This document shows positions 36,158 to 45,276 of a stretch of 64,000 bases of DNA, piece by piece. Source of the stretch: Enhygromyxa salina. GTDB lineage: Bacteria > Myxococcota_A > Polyangia > Nannocystales > Nannocystaceae. The stretch covers positions 6,579 to 70,578 of the forward strand of contig NZ_JMCC02000080.1 of NCBI RefSeq assembly GCF_000737335.2, in the 5' to 3' direction. Each line of letters starts with the position of its first letter. Within the stretch, counting starts at the first letter, position 1. The notes below the pieces were generated by a model, which worked only from the letters and a program-made list of their open reading frames with translations, did not search any database and was not told the DNA's origin. The position numbers were made by a program, and so were the translations under genes.

Positions 36158-36301
36158 CCCACTCAGGCTGCGAGGCGATGGTCTGAGCCGGAGCCTCGCC
36201 AATACGAGCCGACAGGCGAGCGTTTGGGGCGACCGAAGGCTTTTTGAAGCCCCCTTGAAGACATAGTAGGCCCGAGTCGAGCGCGGAACGCTCGAGTCGA
36301 A

Positions 36302-39300
36302 CTAGCGCCGCTCGATGAACACCTGCAGCGCATCCCCCAGCGTCTCGTGGGTCAGATGCTCGCGCCTGACGATCGTCGCGCCCTCATTCACGCCCGCGCC
36401 GTACTCGTCGTAGTGCCCAAACCGCGCCAGTACGATGTCCGCCGTCCGGGCCCCGTTGTGCAGCCGAACCGTCTGCTCGTACACGACGGCCAGCACCAGT
36501 TCGTCGAGGCGCTCATCACTCGCCAGCGCCTCGGCCAAGCCCGGGGACACCTGGGCCAGATCAACGAACACCAGCAAGTGGTCCCCGTCGTAGTCAACCT
36601 GCGTCGCCTCGGCTGGCAGCCGCGCGAAGTGGTCCGCCCAGCCAAATTCGTGGGCCTGAAACGCCGCCCCAAGCGGCTCGGTCCGGGCTGAGTCGACCGA
36701 CTCCGGCCCCTCCGAGCGCAGCGCGGGCGCGCGCGCGCGCAGCCAGTCGCGGACCACCGGTGACAACGCCGCGGCCACCTCGTCGGCGATCGTATCGATC
36801 GCCCACGGCGGCGGATGGATCCCGCTCACGGGCGGACTCGCGAAGGGCGCGACCTCGATGTGCCGATCCAAGACCGCGTCGCCCACATCGATCACCACAA
36901 ACCCACGCTCGCGCGCCAGCTCCAGAAACCGCGCCACCTGATCCGACGTGGGCCGCAGCGACTCACGGTTGCGCACGATGTACGGCGACGTGTCGATGAT
37001 CACCAGCTTCGAGTCCCAGCGCCGCGCGAGCTTGGTCAGGCGCTCGAGCTGCTCGGCCATGAAGGCGTCGTCGGCATCGTCGGGCAAGAACGTAGACGTG
37101 TTCGCCTCGATCGAGATGATGTCCGGTCGCCCGACCTGCATGAAGCCCTTGATCGCCGTGATCTGCCGGGTCAGCCGACCGCCAGGGATCGTGCGCTGGA
37201 AGGTGTGTAGCTCGATGCCCTCGCGCAGGGCGAGGTCCCGCTCGATCCGCCGGGCGAGCTGCCGCCCCAGCGAGTACTGGCCCACCAGCTCGGACATCGA
37301 CATCATCGACGAGCCCATCAGCAGCCACACATAGGGCCCGCGGCGCGCGGGGTCCGTCGCGCTCGCGTCGTCCAAGAACCGGGTGGGATCGTGGTCGGAC
37401 ATCGCCCGCTCGCCGGTTCGGGCGCCCAGCAGATCACGAAAGCCCAGCCGATCCATGCTGAACTGGCCGATCTTCGCCACGCCCAACAGCCCGTCTTCGA
37501 GCCGCAGCAAGCGCGAGCGCCCGTCCTCGAGATACACCAACGTGGCCGTGCGCTGGTCGATCGCCATCGAGCCCTCGTGAAAGTACGACGAGAAGCCCTG
37601 GGTCGACTGGTTGAAGTAGAAGTAGCCAAGCCCGACCGTGAGCGGCTTGAGCCACGGGTAGATCACCTCGCGCTCGAGATCCAAGAAGCGCAGGTGGGCG
37701 CGCTCGGTCACGTGCTGCTCGTAGGTGCCCGGCTCGTGCGGCGCGAGGTCCTGGACCAACAAGCCGCCGTAGCGCTCGACGTACTCGAGCCCGACGATCT
37801 CGCTGAGCCGGATGTCCGCGTACGCGCGCGGGAACGTGTGCTTGTCGTTCTGCGGGAGCACCTCGCCGCCAACGTTCTCGAACACCAAGCGCAGCTGCTG
37901 TGGGTCCGGCGCGGCCAGGTCGAGCTCGCGGGCGGACGCCTTGGCGGTGTGGAGCTGGCCGTTTGCGGTCGCCAGGTAGAGTTCACCCGCGGCGTTGATC
38001 GTGAACGCGGTGATCTGCAGGCCCGGCGCCTCGCCGCGAATCACCCGGGTCGTGGCCGCGAAGTCGGGCTCGACCGCGAGGATCCGCGTTTGGGCTGCGC
38101 GGGCCTGCAACATGTAGATCCGGCCTTGGTGCGCGCGCAGGGCCTGGATCTGCCAACCGGCGCTGGTTCGTAACACCGTCTGGACCTCGCCCGCCGCGAC
38201 CCGGCGCAGCCGGCTGCCCTCGCCGTCGGTGAAGTAGACCGAGTCGCCGACGAGCAGCGGAGACCTTGGCCGATCGAGCAGCGCGCTGCTTGGCGGCCCG
38301 TCGCGATCACCCGCCACCCCCGGGGTCCCGGCGAACGTCGAGACGACCCGCAGATCACCGTGAAGCTGGCGCAGGACATGGTTGCCGGTGTCTGCGATCA
38401 CGATGTGCTGGTCATGCTGTCCATCTTGATCATCGGACGACACCGCGACCCCGTGCGGCGACGCAAACAAGGCCTGCCACGCGGCGCCATTGCTCGACCC
38501 AACGTCAAGCCGCGCGACCAAGCTGGCGTCAAAACCCCACGGCCCGATCAACTCTTCGGTGCGGGGCAAATTCGCCAGCCGAAGCCCAAGCTGATGCAGC
38601 AAGTTGATCGCCAGCGCCCGGTGCCCTTCTGGGCGCAGGTGCACGTGATCCCAAAACAGCTCGGAGCGAAACTGCGGGTGGTCCATCGGCAGCAGCGCGA
38701 CGTTCTTGCCGTCGGGCTCGAGCATGGCGTCGAGCTGCGCGACGTAGTCCCCCTGCGTCGAGGCCCGCCCGATCCCGCCGATGAACCCGTCCTCCAGCGG
38801 GACCGTGAACATCGCCAGCCTGCGCCCGCTGGCCCGACACCGCCGCGCGATCTCTCGCAGCGCCGCGACCTGGACCGACTCCGGGCCAAGCTGGGGATCC
38901 AGGTAGTGCACGCTCAGCCGCGCGAGCGCCTCGACCCGGTTGCCTCGCTCGGCGACCTGCTCCGCGCTGCCCTGGGCGGGCGCCAGCAGCTGATCCCGGG
39001 TGTCCGCGAAGCGATCTCGGTGGCGGTAGATCGGCGTCCAGCGCCGGATGATCCCCAGCACCTCGTCCATGCTGGGGATCCCCAAGACGCCCGCGTCTTC
39101 GCCGTCAGTCAGCTCCGCGAACCACGGCCGGCTCGGGGTCTCGTCGTGGGCGTAGGCCCCCGAGAAGTGGCGCGGCGACAGCTCGACCAGCAACGACACC
39201 CGCGCGTCCGGGTCCTCGCGGTCGAGCGCCTCGATGACCGCGAGCATGTCGACCGGCAACATCCCGCTGAAGGCCACCTGCCGAAACACCGCGTCCTCGT

Positions 39301-39619
39301 GCTCGGCCAGCTCGGCGTCGAGGTAGTCGACGAGGCGGTGCTCGTGCCAGCTCGCCAGCTCGGCTTGGCCAGTATCGCCAACCACGACCGAGTCGCCGAT
39401 CAGCAACCACGGCGCGCCCTCGGCCTGGGCCGTCGCTCGCAGGTAGCGGCGCACGTCATCGGCGTTGTCCAGCGTGTCTGGCCCGAGCGGGCCCGCGACC
39501 GCGCCCAGCAGCAGATCGATCAGGATCAGCAGCGCGGCCAGCCCCACCACAAACCCACGGGCTCGACCCACCCGCGCGCGGACGACCGACGAAGCTGCTG
39601 GGTCTGGATCGGCTGCCAT
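36302..39619 (-). CDS. SGNH hydrolase-like/beta-propeller/SGNH-like membrane-anchored protein
   Basis: A 1105-residue protein with one N-terminal membrane segment (FVVGLAALLILIDLLLGAVAG, about 21-42). Residues 70-345 look like an SGNH/GDSL hydrolase: GDSVV for the nucleophile block and FWDHVHLRPEGHRA for the Asp-His pair. Residues 370-760 contain NHL/beta-propeller-like repeats (GVAVSSDDQD, IVIADTGNHVLRQL, VYFTDGEGSRLRRV). Residues 790-1035 form a second SGNH-like fold beginning WLLMGSSMMSMSELVG and ending GIHPPPWAIDTIADEV, with a less canonical nucleophile (GSSM). Such SGNH partners (AlgX/AlgJ style) transfer or remove acyl groups on extracytoplasmic polysaccharides together with MBOAT proteins. 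The gene follows the MBOAT gene by 12 bp, which supports one operon. The actual substrate is unknown. Confidence 0.82.
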   Translation of the reverse strand: MAADPDPAASSVVRARVGRARGFVVGLAALLILIDLLLGAVAGPLGPDTLDNADDVRRYLRATAQAEGAPWLLIGDSVVVGDTGQAELASWHEHRLVDYLDAELAEHEDAVFRQVAFSGMLPVDMLAVIEALDREDPDARVSLLVELSPRHFSGAYAHDETPSRPWFAELTDGEDAGVLGIPSMDEVLGIIRRWTPIYRHRDRFADTRDQLLAPAQGSAEQVAERGNRVEALARLSVHYLDPQLGPESVQVAALREIARRCRASGRRLAMFTVPLEDGFIGGIGRASTQGDYVAQLDAMLEPDGKNVALLPMDHPQFRSELFWDHVHLRPEGHRALAINLLHQLGLRLANLPRTEELIGPWGFDASLVARLDVGSSNGAAWQALFASPHGVAVSSDDQDGQHDQHIVIADTGNHVLRQLHGDLRVVSTFAGTPGVAGDRDGPPSSALLDRPRSPLLVGDSVYFTDGEGSRLRRVAAGEVQTVLRTSAGWQIQALRAHQGRIYMLQARAAQTRILAVEPDFAATTRVIRGEAPGLQITAFTINAAGELYLATANGQLHTAKASARELDLAAPDPQQLRLVFENVGGEVLPQNDKHTFPRAYADIRLSEIVGLEYVERYGGLLVQDLAPHEPGTYEQHVTERAHLRFLDLEREVIYPWLKPLTVGLGYFYFNQSTQGFSSYFHEGSMAIDQRTATLVYLEDGRSRLLRLEDGLLGVAKIGQFSMDRLGFRDLLGARTGERAMSDHDPTRFLDDASATDPARRGPYVWLLMGSSMMSMSELVGQYSLGRQLARRIERDLALREGIELHTFQRTIPGGRLTRQITAIKGFMQVGRPDIISIEANTSTFLPDDADDAFMAEQLERLTKLARRWDSKLVIIDTSPYIVRNRESLRPTSDQVARFLELARERGFVVIDVGDAVLDRHIEVAPFASPPVSGIHPPPWAIDTIADEVAAALSPVVRDWLRARAPALRSEGPESVDSARTEPLGAAFQAHEFGWADHFARLPAEATQVDYDGDHLLVFVDLAQVSPGLAEALASDERLDELVLAVVYEQTVRLHNGARTADIVLARFGHYDEYGAGVNEGATIVRREHLTHETLGDALQVFIERR

Positions 39620-39631
39620 GGTCGCGTTGGC

Positions 39632-41041
39632 TCAGAACTGAAAGTAGATGAACGCCGAAGCCTGATCCCGCGCCAGCAGGATCGCGGCCGCGGCCAGGCC
39701 AGCGTAGAACACCAGCGAGACGCTGGCGTTGGCCTGGATCCGCTCGAGCAGACGCAGGCGACGCGCGGCCAGGCTGACCGCCAGGATCGTGTAAAAGCCA
39801 ACGATGATCCCGAGCTCGCCCTCGGTGATCGACTCGCCCCCGACCAGCGCCCGGCCGATCGAGCCCCCGATCACGCCGATGTCGGCGAGGTGCTCGACGC
39901 GAAACAGCAACCACCCAAGGATCACCGCGTGGAGGGTCCACGCCCAGGTCGCAAACCCAAACACCCGCGGCGCCCGGTCTCGCAGCTTCACGACCCACGC
40001 GCGCGCCCGCAGCTGGTGGTGCAGCAGCAGCAACAGCCCGTGAAACAGCCCCCACAGCACGAAATTCCAGGCCGCCCCGTGCCACAGGCCCGACACGAAC
40101 ATCGTCGCGCCAAGGTTGAACAGCACCCGCCCCTTGCCGGCCTGGCTCCCGCCCAGCGGCTTGTACACGTAGTCCCGAAACCAGTTCGACAAGGAGATGT
40201 GCCAGCGCCGCCAGAACTCCGAGACGTTTGGCGCGAGGTAAGGCTGATCAAAGTTCCAGATCAGCTCGACGCCCAGCACCCGCGCCGAGCCCTTGGCGAT
40301 CTCCGAGTAGGCCGAGAAATCAAAGTAGATCTGCAGCGTGAACAACAGGCAAGCGCACAGCGAAGCCCAACCGCCGTACGCGGCCGGATCCGCGAACACA
40401 CGATCGGCCAGGACCGCGCAGTAGTCCGCGAGCACGACCTTCTTGAACAGGCCAAACACGATCAACCGCAGCCCAACCGCCACGTCTTCGCTGGCCACCC
40501 GATGCCGGGCCAGGGCCTCGAGCTGCGGCAGCAGGCTGCTGGCGCGCTCGATCGGCCCCGCGATCAGCTGGGGAAAGAAGCTGACGTACAATAAAAACCG
40601 CGTGGGCGAGCGGGTTGGCTGCAGCTCTCGACGGTAGACGTCGATCGTGTAGCTCATGGTCTGAAACGTGTAGAAGCTGATCCCCGGCGGGAGCAGCACG
40701 TCCACGACGCTGCCCTGCTCGACCAGGCCCAGGGCGTGCAGGTTGTCCAAGAAGAAGCCCCGGTACTTGAAGTAGCCCAGGATCCCCAGGTTGACCGCGA
40801 CGCTGAGTAGCAACAATAGCTTGCGCCGCGTCGGCTGCTCGGTCCGGCCAAGGGCCATGCCCACGCCAAAGTCGGTCAGACCCGAGATCAGGATCAGCGC
40901 CGTGAGTGGGACGCTCCAGACCGAGTAGAACGCCAGGCTCGCAGCCAGCAAGAACGGCACGCGCGCGCGGCCTGGCAACGTCGCGAACACGCCGACGACG
41001 AGCAACAGGAACAGCACGTACTCGATCGAGTCGAAATTCAC
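39632..41041 (-). CDS. MBOAT-family O-acyltransferase (AlgI/DltB-like)
   Basis: A 469-residue integral membrane acyltransferase with about ten to twelve predicted membrane segments. The family core is complete: ISFYTFQTMSYTIDVYR, FPQLIAGPIERA, IYFDFSAYSEIAKG, FWRRWHISLSNWFRDYVY (His281) and the catalytic histidine in VSGLWHGAAWNF (His321). AlgI-type proteins pass acetyl groups across the inner membrane onto exopolysaccharide, working with an SGNH partner outside; the next gene encodes such a partner, so polysaccharide O-acetylation is the likely role. The first 82 bp upstream separate it from the AlbA-type gene on the same strand. A damaged copy of its own residues 22-47 region lies at 43481-43556. 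Confidence 0.93.
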   Translation of the reverse strand: MNFDSIEYVLFLLLVVGVFATLPGRARVPFLLAASLAFYSVWSVPLTALILISGLTDFGVGMALGRTEQPTRRKLLLLLSVAVNLGILGYFKYRGFFLDNLHALGLVEQGSVVDVLLPPGISFYTFQTMSYTIDVYRRELQPTRSPTRFLLYVSFFPQLIAGPIERASSLLPQLEALARHRVASEDVAVGLRLIVFGLFKKVVLADYCAVLADRVFADPAAYGGWASLCACLLFTLQIYFDFSAYSEIAKGSARVLGVELIWNFDQPYLAPNVSEFWRRWHISLSNWFRDYVYKPLGGSQAGKGRVLFNLGATMFVSGLWHGAAWNFVLWGLFHGLLLLLHHQLRARAWVVKLRDRAPRVFGFATWAWTLHAVILGWLLFRVEHLADIGVIGGSIGRALVGGESITEGELGIIVGFYTILAVSLAARRLRLLERIQANASVSLVFYAGLAAAAILLARDQASAFIYFQF

Positions 41042-41123
41042 GGCGCGGGGGCTCTTCGCGAGATCCCGGCACGCTAGCGAAAATCAGCCGGGCGCGCGAG
41101 CCGTTCATCGCGGGACGTCATCT

Positions 41124-43316
41124 TCACCCTCGCCGACCCTTTCGTCGTTCCTGCCACTCATCGCGCAGGACCGGGTGTTCGAAGTTGATGCGACGGTCCC
41201 GCGCGACCAACCAACCGGCCTCCAGCAGCCGCTGAACCACCTCGTGGGCGTCCACCACGGTCATGTCGTCACTCAGCGCGAGCACCAGATCGTCCCGCGA
41301 CAGGCCAGCGGACGCGTCCGCCACTCGATCGAGAGCGTCCACCTGTGGACCAAGCACCCCACCTAGGTCGGACATGCGCCGACGCAGCCCAGTTGGATCG
41401 CCGCGCTTCGCGACCAGCTCGAGCATCAGCGTGTGAATGTCTGCCGCGCCTTGCTGGCCAGGGTTCATGAACATCCGCTGGACGAGCAAGTGGATCAGCG
41501 ACGGGATCCCGGCGGACTCATCCGCGATCGCCTGGGCCCAAGCGTCCAGGCTCGTGGGATCCCGCGCGACGCCGGTCAACAATTGGCGCGCGAGGGTACG
41601 AGCGTCTGCCGATGACAGCGGCGGCACGACGATCGGCTCGAACGCTTCCCACCATGAGCCATCTCCCTCGAACACCCGGACCGGCGCGACGATGAGGCGA
41701 AGCTGCGGGTGGTCTGGCAGCAGGCTCAGTACGGCAAGATCGTGGTCGAGCTGCTCGTCGAGATCATCCAAGAGCAGCGTGACGGGCTCCTCCACGCGCG
41801 ACTCGAGGGTCTTTTTCAGGAAGCGAGCCAAGCGCTCTCGATCAACGTCTTTTAGGTCGAGCCGGACCGGCGCCTCCGTCAACTTCGCTTCGAATCCATT
41901 GAGGACCGACGACACGCCACGCCCGCGAGGACCGAGCAGGCACACATGCTTGTGCCTCGAAGTGTGCAAGACCTGTTCGATCAGCGCCTGCCGGCCGATC
42001 AGCTCGCTCGCCAGCGCCGGAACCCCCACTCGCAAGGGCAGCGCCTGCGCGCTCGGAAGCAGCGCCGGGTGAATTGGCAGCGTCACCTCGAAATAGGTGC
42101 GCTCCGGCTCGTTGAACGCGAAGCGCGGCGGTGGATTGCCAGCGCGCTCCATCGCACGGCGAATCGTGCCAATCCCGCTGCCGCGTGCCTCCGCCAGCTC
42201 GATCGCCTGGAGCAGCTCACCGACGAGCCGATTGCGGGCCGGCACGCGTACGACCTCACCGCTGTCGAGCTGCTCGTGTGTGAGCCCAGGCATGGGACCG
42301 GGGTAACTGGTGATCACCAGACGGTCGGGGTGGATGAAGACTTGGATCGGATCGGGATACTGCTCCCCGTAGCCACGATGGTGAACCGCGTTGACCAGCG
42401 CCTCCTCGATCGCGGCGAAGGGCCAAGCCGCGTAGCGATCGGCCTGTGCCCGATCGTCATGTTTGCGAACCTGGGTCTTGTTAAAACCTTCGATGACTGT
42501 GAGCGCCTGCTCGATCAGGTTGGGCAGTGTCCCCGTGATCCTCTGCTCGTGAAGGACATCTTTATCCTCATTGAATTGGACAATGTCGACTTGCGCGCCG
42601 CGAAATCGGCGCTGCGGTTCATGCTTGAAGAACAACAATGCGGCGTTGATCGGCACTTCGTGGCCGTTGGTCCGTCGAACCACATTGAGTCTGCGCAGCT
42701 TGTCGTCGAGCGAGTAGTGTTCGCCAGCGAGCTGGCTGCCGGCTCGCCTCAAGAACGACTCCACGAGATCGGAGCCAAGGTCGTGAACCGTCATATCCTG
42801 ACATGGCTGGGCGTCAAAGGGCGTTCGCGCAACCACCTCGTCGAGTTGCCGTCGCAATTCCCCCTGGGCTTTCTTTGTCTCGGAACCGACGCGCGCCCAC
42901 GCAAACCGCGGACTCCCCTTTTGCAGCCGCTCTGGGGCCTCGTAGATGCGGTTGGGACCCGTCGGACATCGGACCGTGAGGACGTGCCGGCCATCGATCT
43001 CCTCATTGTAATATTGAACGATGTACTCGGGCCGGATCCACTGCGCAACCTGCCCAAGGAGCTCCTTCCCCACCTGCTCGAGCGACTCGGGCGGAAGTCC
43101 CTTGACCGGTCGTACCGCCACGCCGTCCGGAGCCTCGACACCCAACATGACGTAGCCCCCGTTCTGATTGGCCAGATCGTTGGCGAACGCGCAGATCGTC
43201 CTGATAATTGGTGCCTTGGTCTGCTCGTCCCAGCCGGCCTTGAACTCGAGCCTGAAAGCCTCGACCCGGTGCTCGTTCAGCAGGATCTCTGCAGGCAGAA
43301 GCGGTGGCGCGGTCAT
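41124..43316 (-). CDS. AlbA/Schlafen-type domain-HATPase-degenerate P-loop fusion protein
   Basis: A 730-residue protein with three parts. Residues 15-140 match the AlbA_2 (Schlafen-related, putative DNA-binding) domain: EFKAGWDEQ, ICAFANDLANQNGGYVMLGVE. Residues 180-420 match the linked HATPase found in RecG-like transcriptional regulators: AAIEEALVNAVHHRGYGE, VITSYPGPMPGL and GSGIGTIRRAM. Residues 440-720 form an AAA/STAND-like ATPase plus winged-helix end; its Walker A position reads GPRGRGVSS (462-470), with Val468 where the lysine should be, while the Walker B VTLLLDDLDE is intact. AlbA-HATPase proteins often act as regulators or in phage defence; the third part is an unusual addition. 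It is transcribed toward the MBOAT genes. Insertion or rearrangement is suggested by the MBOAT fragment on its other side. Confidence 0.82.
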   Translation of the reverse strand: MTAPPLLPAEILLNEHRVEAFRLEFKAGWDEQTKAPIIRTICAFANDLANQNGGYVMLGVEAPDGVAVRPVKGLPPESLEQVGKELLGQVAQWIRPEYIVQYYNEEIDGRHVLTVRCPTGPNRIYEAPERLQKGSPRFAWARVGSETKKAQGELRRQLDEVVARTPFDAQPCQDMTVHDLGSDLVESFLRRAGSQLAGEHYSLDDKLRRLNVVRRTNGHEVPINAALLFFKHEPQRRFRGAQVDIVQFNEDKDVLHEQRITGTLPNLIEQALTVIEGFNKTQVRKHDDRAQADRYAAWPFAAIEEALVNAVHHRGYGEQYPDPIQVFIHPDRLVITSYPGPMPGLTHEQLDSGEVVRVPARNRLVGELLQAIELAEARGSGIGTIRRAMERAGNPPPRFAFNEPERTYFEVTLPIHPALLPSAQALPLRVGVPALASELIGRQALIEQVLHTSRHKHVCLLGPRGRGVSSVLNGFEAKLTEAPVRLDLKDVDRERLARFLKKTLESRVEEPVTLLLDDLDEQLDHDLAVLSLLPDHPQLRLIVAPVRVFEGDGSWWEAFEPIVVPPLSSADARTLARQLLTGVARDPTSLDAWAQAIADESAGIPSLIHLLVQRMFMNPGQQGAADIHTLMLELVAKRGDPTGLRRRMSDLGGVLGPQVDALDRVADASAGLSRDDLVLALSDDMTVVDAHEVVQRLLEAGWLVARDRRINFEHPVLRDEWQERRKGRRG

Positions 43317-43480
43317 TGGGCCGATCCTACCCCCCGCGATCGAGGAGTGCCAGAGCGGCGATCTGTTTCAGCTCGGGCGAGGGCTTCTCGTTCCTGGTAC
43401 GGGTAGCCACGCACAGACTGCCACAGGCGTGGAGCGCTGCTAAGATCGCGCTGGGGCCGAGCGCGCCCGGTGATCCCTGC

Positions 43481-43556
43481 CCGTGAGCGCGACGCTCCAG
43501 ACCGAGAAGAACGCCAGGCTCGCCAGCCGCAAGAATGGCACGCGCGCGCGACCTGC
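43481..43556 (-). pseudogene. Remnant of an MBOAT acyltransferase gene
   Basis: This 76-bp stretch aligns without length change to 40901-40976 in the intact MBOAT gene, with roughly 65 identical bases. In frame it reads GRARVPFLRLASLAFFSVWS against GRARVPFLLAASLAFYSVWS. The frame runs on to a stop near 43440, but similarity ends at 43481. It is clearly a relic of a duplicated or rearranged acyltransferase gene. The rest of 43317-43580 holds nothing identified. Confidence 0.8.
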
Positions 43557-43580
43557 CGTGTCGAGCACAATTGCCGCCGC

Positions 43581-45146
43581 CTACGTCTCCGTCTCGCCCA
43601 GCTCCAGCCGCCCGTCAGCGCCCTCGGGCGGCAGGTTCAGCCGCGGCCGCGCGTGCCCGCGGTGGGCCGCCCCCGGCTGGTTGTACGGCTGCCCAAACAC
43701 CCGCTGCAGCAGCGTTCGGGTCCGCCACGAAAAATACGTACTAACGAACGAAGGAAACAGCTTCAAGTCATAGTACGGATTGGTCAGATCCCCATGCTGG
43801 ACCAGCGCCAGCACCTGCTCGGCGACGCTGACCGGACACCCGGTAATATGAATGAAGTCCTCGCGCCGCAGCACCTTCAGTTCCCGGCGCACGCTGATCA
43901 TCTTGGCAAAGATGTCATCATGCCGGGCGTCGAGCGGGCTCATGTCGCTGCGGTCACGAAACAAGCTCTCAATCGCTACGTTTCCCGCGCGACCCAGCGG
44001 CCCGCGGTACTCGGCGCAGTCCCCCATGAAGATCACCTTTTCACCGGGTTTGACGTCGAGCGGCTTGTCCCACTTGCCAAACACGATGTGGGTTGGTGGC
44101 AGCTTCTCGCTGGCCGCTTCATCGTAGAGGCGCAAGATCTCGATCGCCTCCTCGAGCGCGCCCGGGCACCCACCCCAGCAGTAATCGCTGCCGCCTTCGG
44201 CCTTGGGCGGCCCCGGCGGCGTCCCGCCATAAGCCCGGATGTTGGTGTTCTCAAAGTACTCCTCAACCCGGATCAGACCGACGCGAAACCCCTTGGCGCG
44301 CTGCTGGGCGGCGGCCAGGCTGACGTCGCCCTCGACATCGATGTCCTCGAGCGCGACCGGACCAAACCCGCGCTCCCACGCCAAGCGAATATGGTCCACG
44401 CTCAGCGGGTCGAGCCCAATGATGCGACAGCAGACCGCGTCAACGGCGACTTGATTGTCACCCATGATCACCAGGCCAAGATCAAAGGGCACGGGCGTCA
44501 GCATCCGACCTTCGCCGGCCGTGATCGCGTCGATTGCGATGAACTGCGGCTGCAACACATATTGCAGATCCGCGACCTTTTCATCGAGCTTGTGATGGTG
44601 ATCGATCAGCCGGTGCCGATCATCTTGGATCCCAATATACGACTTGAGGCTGAACGTCACCGTGGTCCAGGGGTGGGCCTTGAACTTGGGACAATTAACG
44701 AAGAAGTCGGCCTCGGCGACGACCTTGGGGGTGTACAAGCTGTCACGCAGGCGCTCTGGGTGATACAGCGGGATCTCGACCTGCGGGACCTCTTCAAAGT
44801 GAACCAGCTCGACGCCAGTGCGCTTGGCCAGCCTGCGGTAGCCGGCCTGCGTGAACGCGAAGCGGGTCGGCATCGTGATCCCCGATCGCTCGCCCACTGC
44901 CAGCGTGCGCATGGCCCCTTCGTCGCGATCACGCAGCGCCCCGACCACGCCCTCGACGAACTCCGGCCGCGTGTACGCGTGGGGGAACCGGGCGCCAGCG
45001 GCGACCACGTTGGGCTTGATCAGGGTCTGGCCGCGCGGTCGCAGGTCGAGCCGCTCGAGCCCGTCGCGGACGATGCTGCGGATCCGCCCCGCGTCGTACT
45101 CACGGCAGTCACGAAGGATCACCGTCGGTCGCTCGGAATTCGGCAT
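43581..45146 (-). CDS. DUF362 domain-containing protein
   Basis: A 521-residue soluble protein. The N-terminal 300 residues show the DUF362 pattern: IKPNVVAAGARFPHAYTRPE, the central SLKSYIGIQD, and GDNQVAVDAVCCRIIGLDPL, where conserved acidic and cysteine positions lie. Two further cysteine sites (GGSDYCWGGCPG at about 350 and IFMGDCAEYRGPLGR) could bind metal or an iron-sulfur cluster; a classical ferredoxin motif is absent. The function of DUF362 proteins is unknown, with occasional links to redox metabolism. The ATG at 45146 was chosen; the frame extends further upstream into unconserved-looking sequence overlapping the divergent thioesterase gene. The 130 bp between them is the shared promoter region. 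Confidence 0.85.
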   Translation of the reverse strand: MPNSERPTVILRDCREYDAGRIRSIVRDGLERLDLRPRGQTLIKPNVVAAGARFPHAYTRPEFVEGVVGALRDRDEGAMRTLAVGERSGITMPTRFAFTQAGYRRLAKRTGVELVHFEEVPQVEIPLYHPERLRDSLYTPKVVAEADFFVNCPKFKAHPWTTVTFSLKSYIGIQDDRHRLIDHHHKLDEKVADLQYVLQPQFIAIDAITAGEGRMLTPVPFDLGLVIMGDNQVAVDAVCCRIIGLDPLSVDHIRLAWERGFGPVALEDIDVEGDVSLAAAQQRAKGFRVGLIRVEEYFENTNIRAYGGTPPGPPKAEGGSDYCWGGCPGALEEAIEILRLYDEAASEKLPPTHIVFGKWDKPLDVKPGEKVIFMGDCAEYRGPLGRAGNVAIESLFRDRSDMSPLDARHDDIFAKMISVRRELKVLRREDFIHITGCPVSVAEQVLALVQHGDLTNPYYDLKLFPSFVSTYFSWRTRTLLQRVFGQPYNQPGAAHRGHARPRLNLPPEGADGRLELGETET

Positions 45147-45276
45147 CGCCTGGGATTTTACACGGCTCGCGGGTTCCCTGGATTGGCCCAGCCGTTGGCC
45201 CGCTCGCGGGCGCTTCCGCGTGTTCGAGCGCTGGCCCCTTCTGCCTGCGCCGCGCCCGTGGCAGGCTGACGCAGGC

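Larger units (their letters stand above)
35166..36301. other. Gene-free 1136-bp region holding a large palindromic element
   Basis: Between the PKS stop and the stop of the convergent SGNH gene there is no credible gene: several overlapping open frames exist on both strands but consist of repeat translation. The region contains two 227-bp inverted arms, a 488-bp spacer and a pentanucleotide repeat (listed separately). At the edge near 36274-36298 a short imperfect hairpin follows the SGNH gene and may help end its transcript. Confidence 0.8.

Noticed and set aside
36237..36251. GGCTT/AAGCC hairpin as an intrinsic terminator of the 36302-39619 gene
   Set aside because: Stem of only five pairs, more than 50 bp past the stop and without a T-run on the minus strand.
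35166..36301. Overlapping 180-260-residue frames on both strands in the palindromic region
   Set aside because: Their sequence derives from the inverted arms and the pentanucleotide repeat, with no start signals or domain resemblance.
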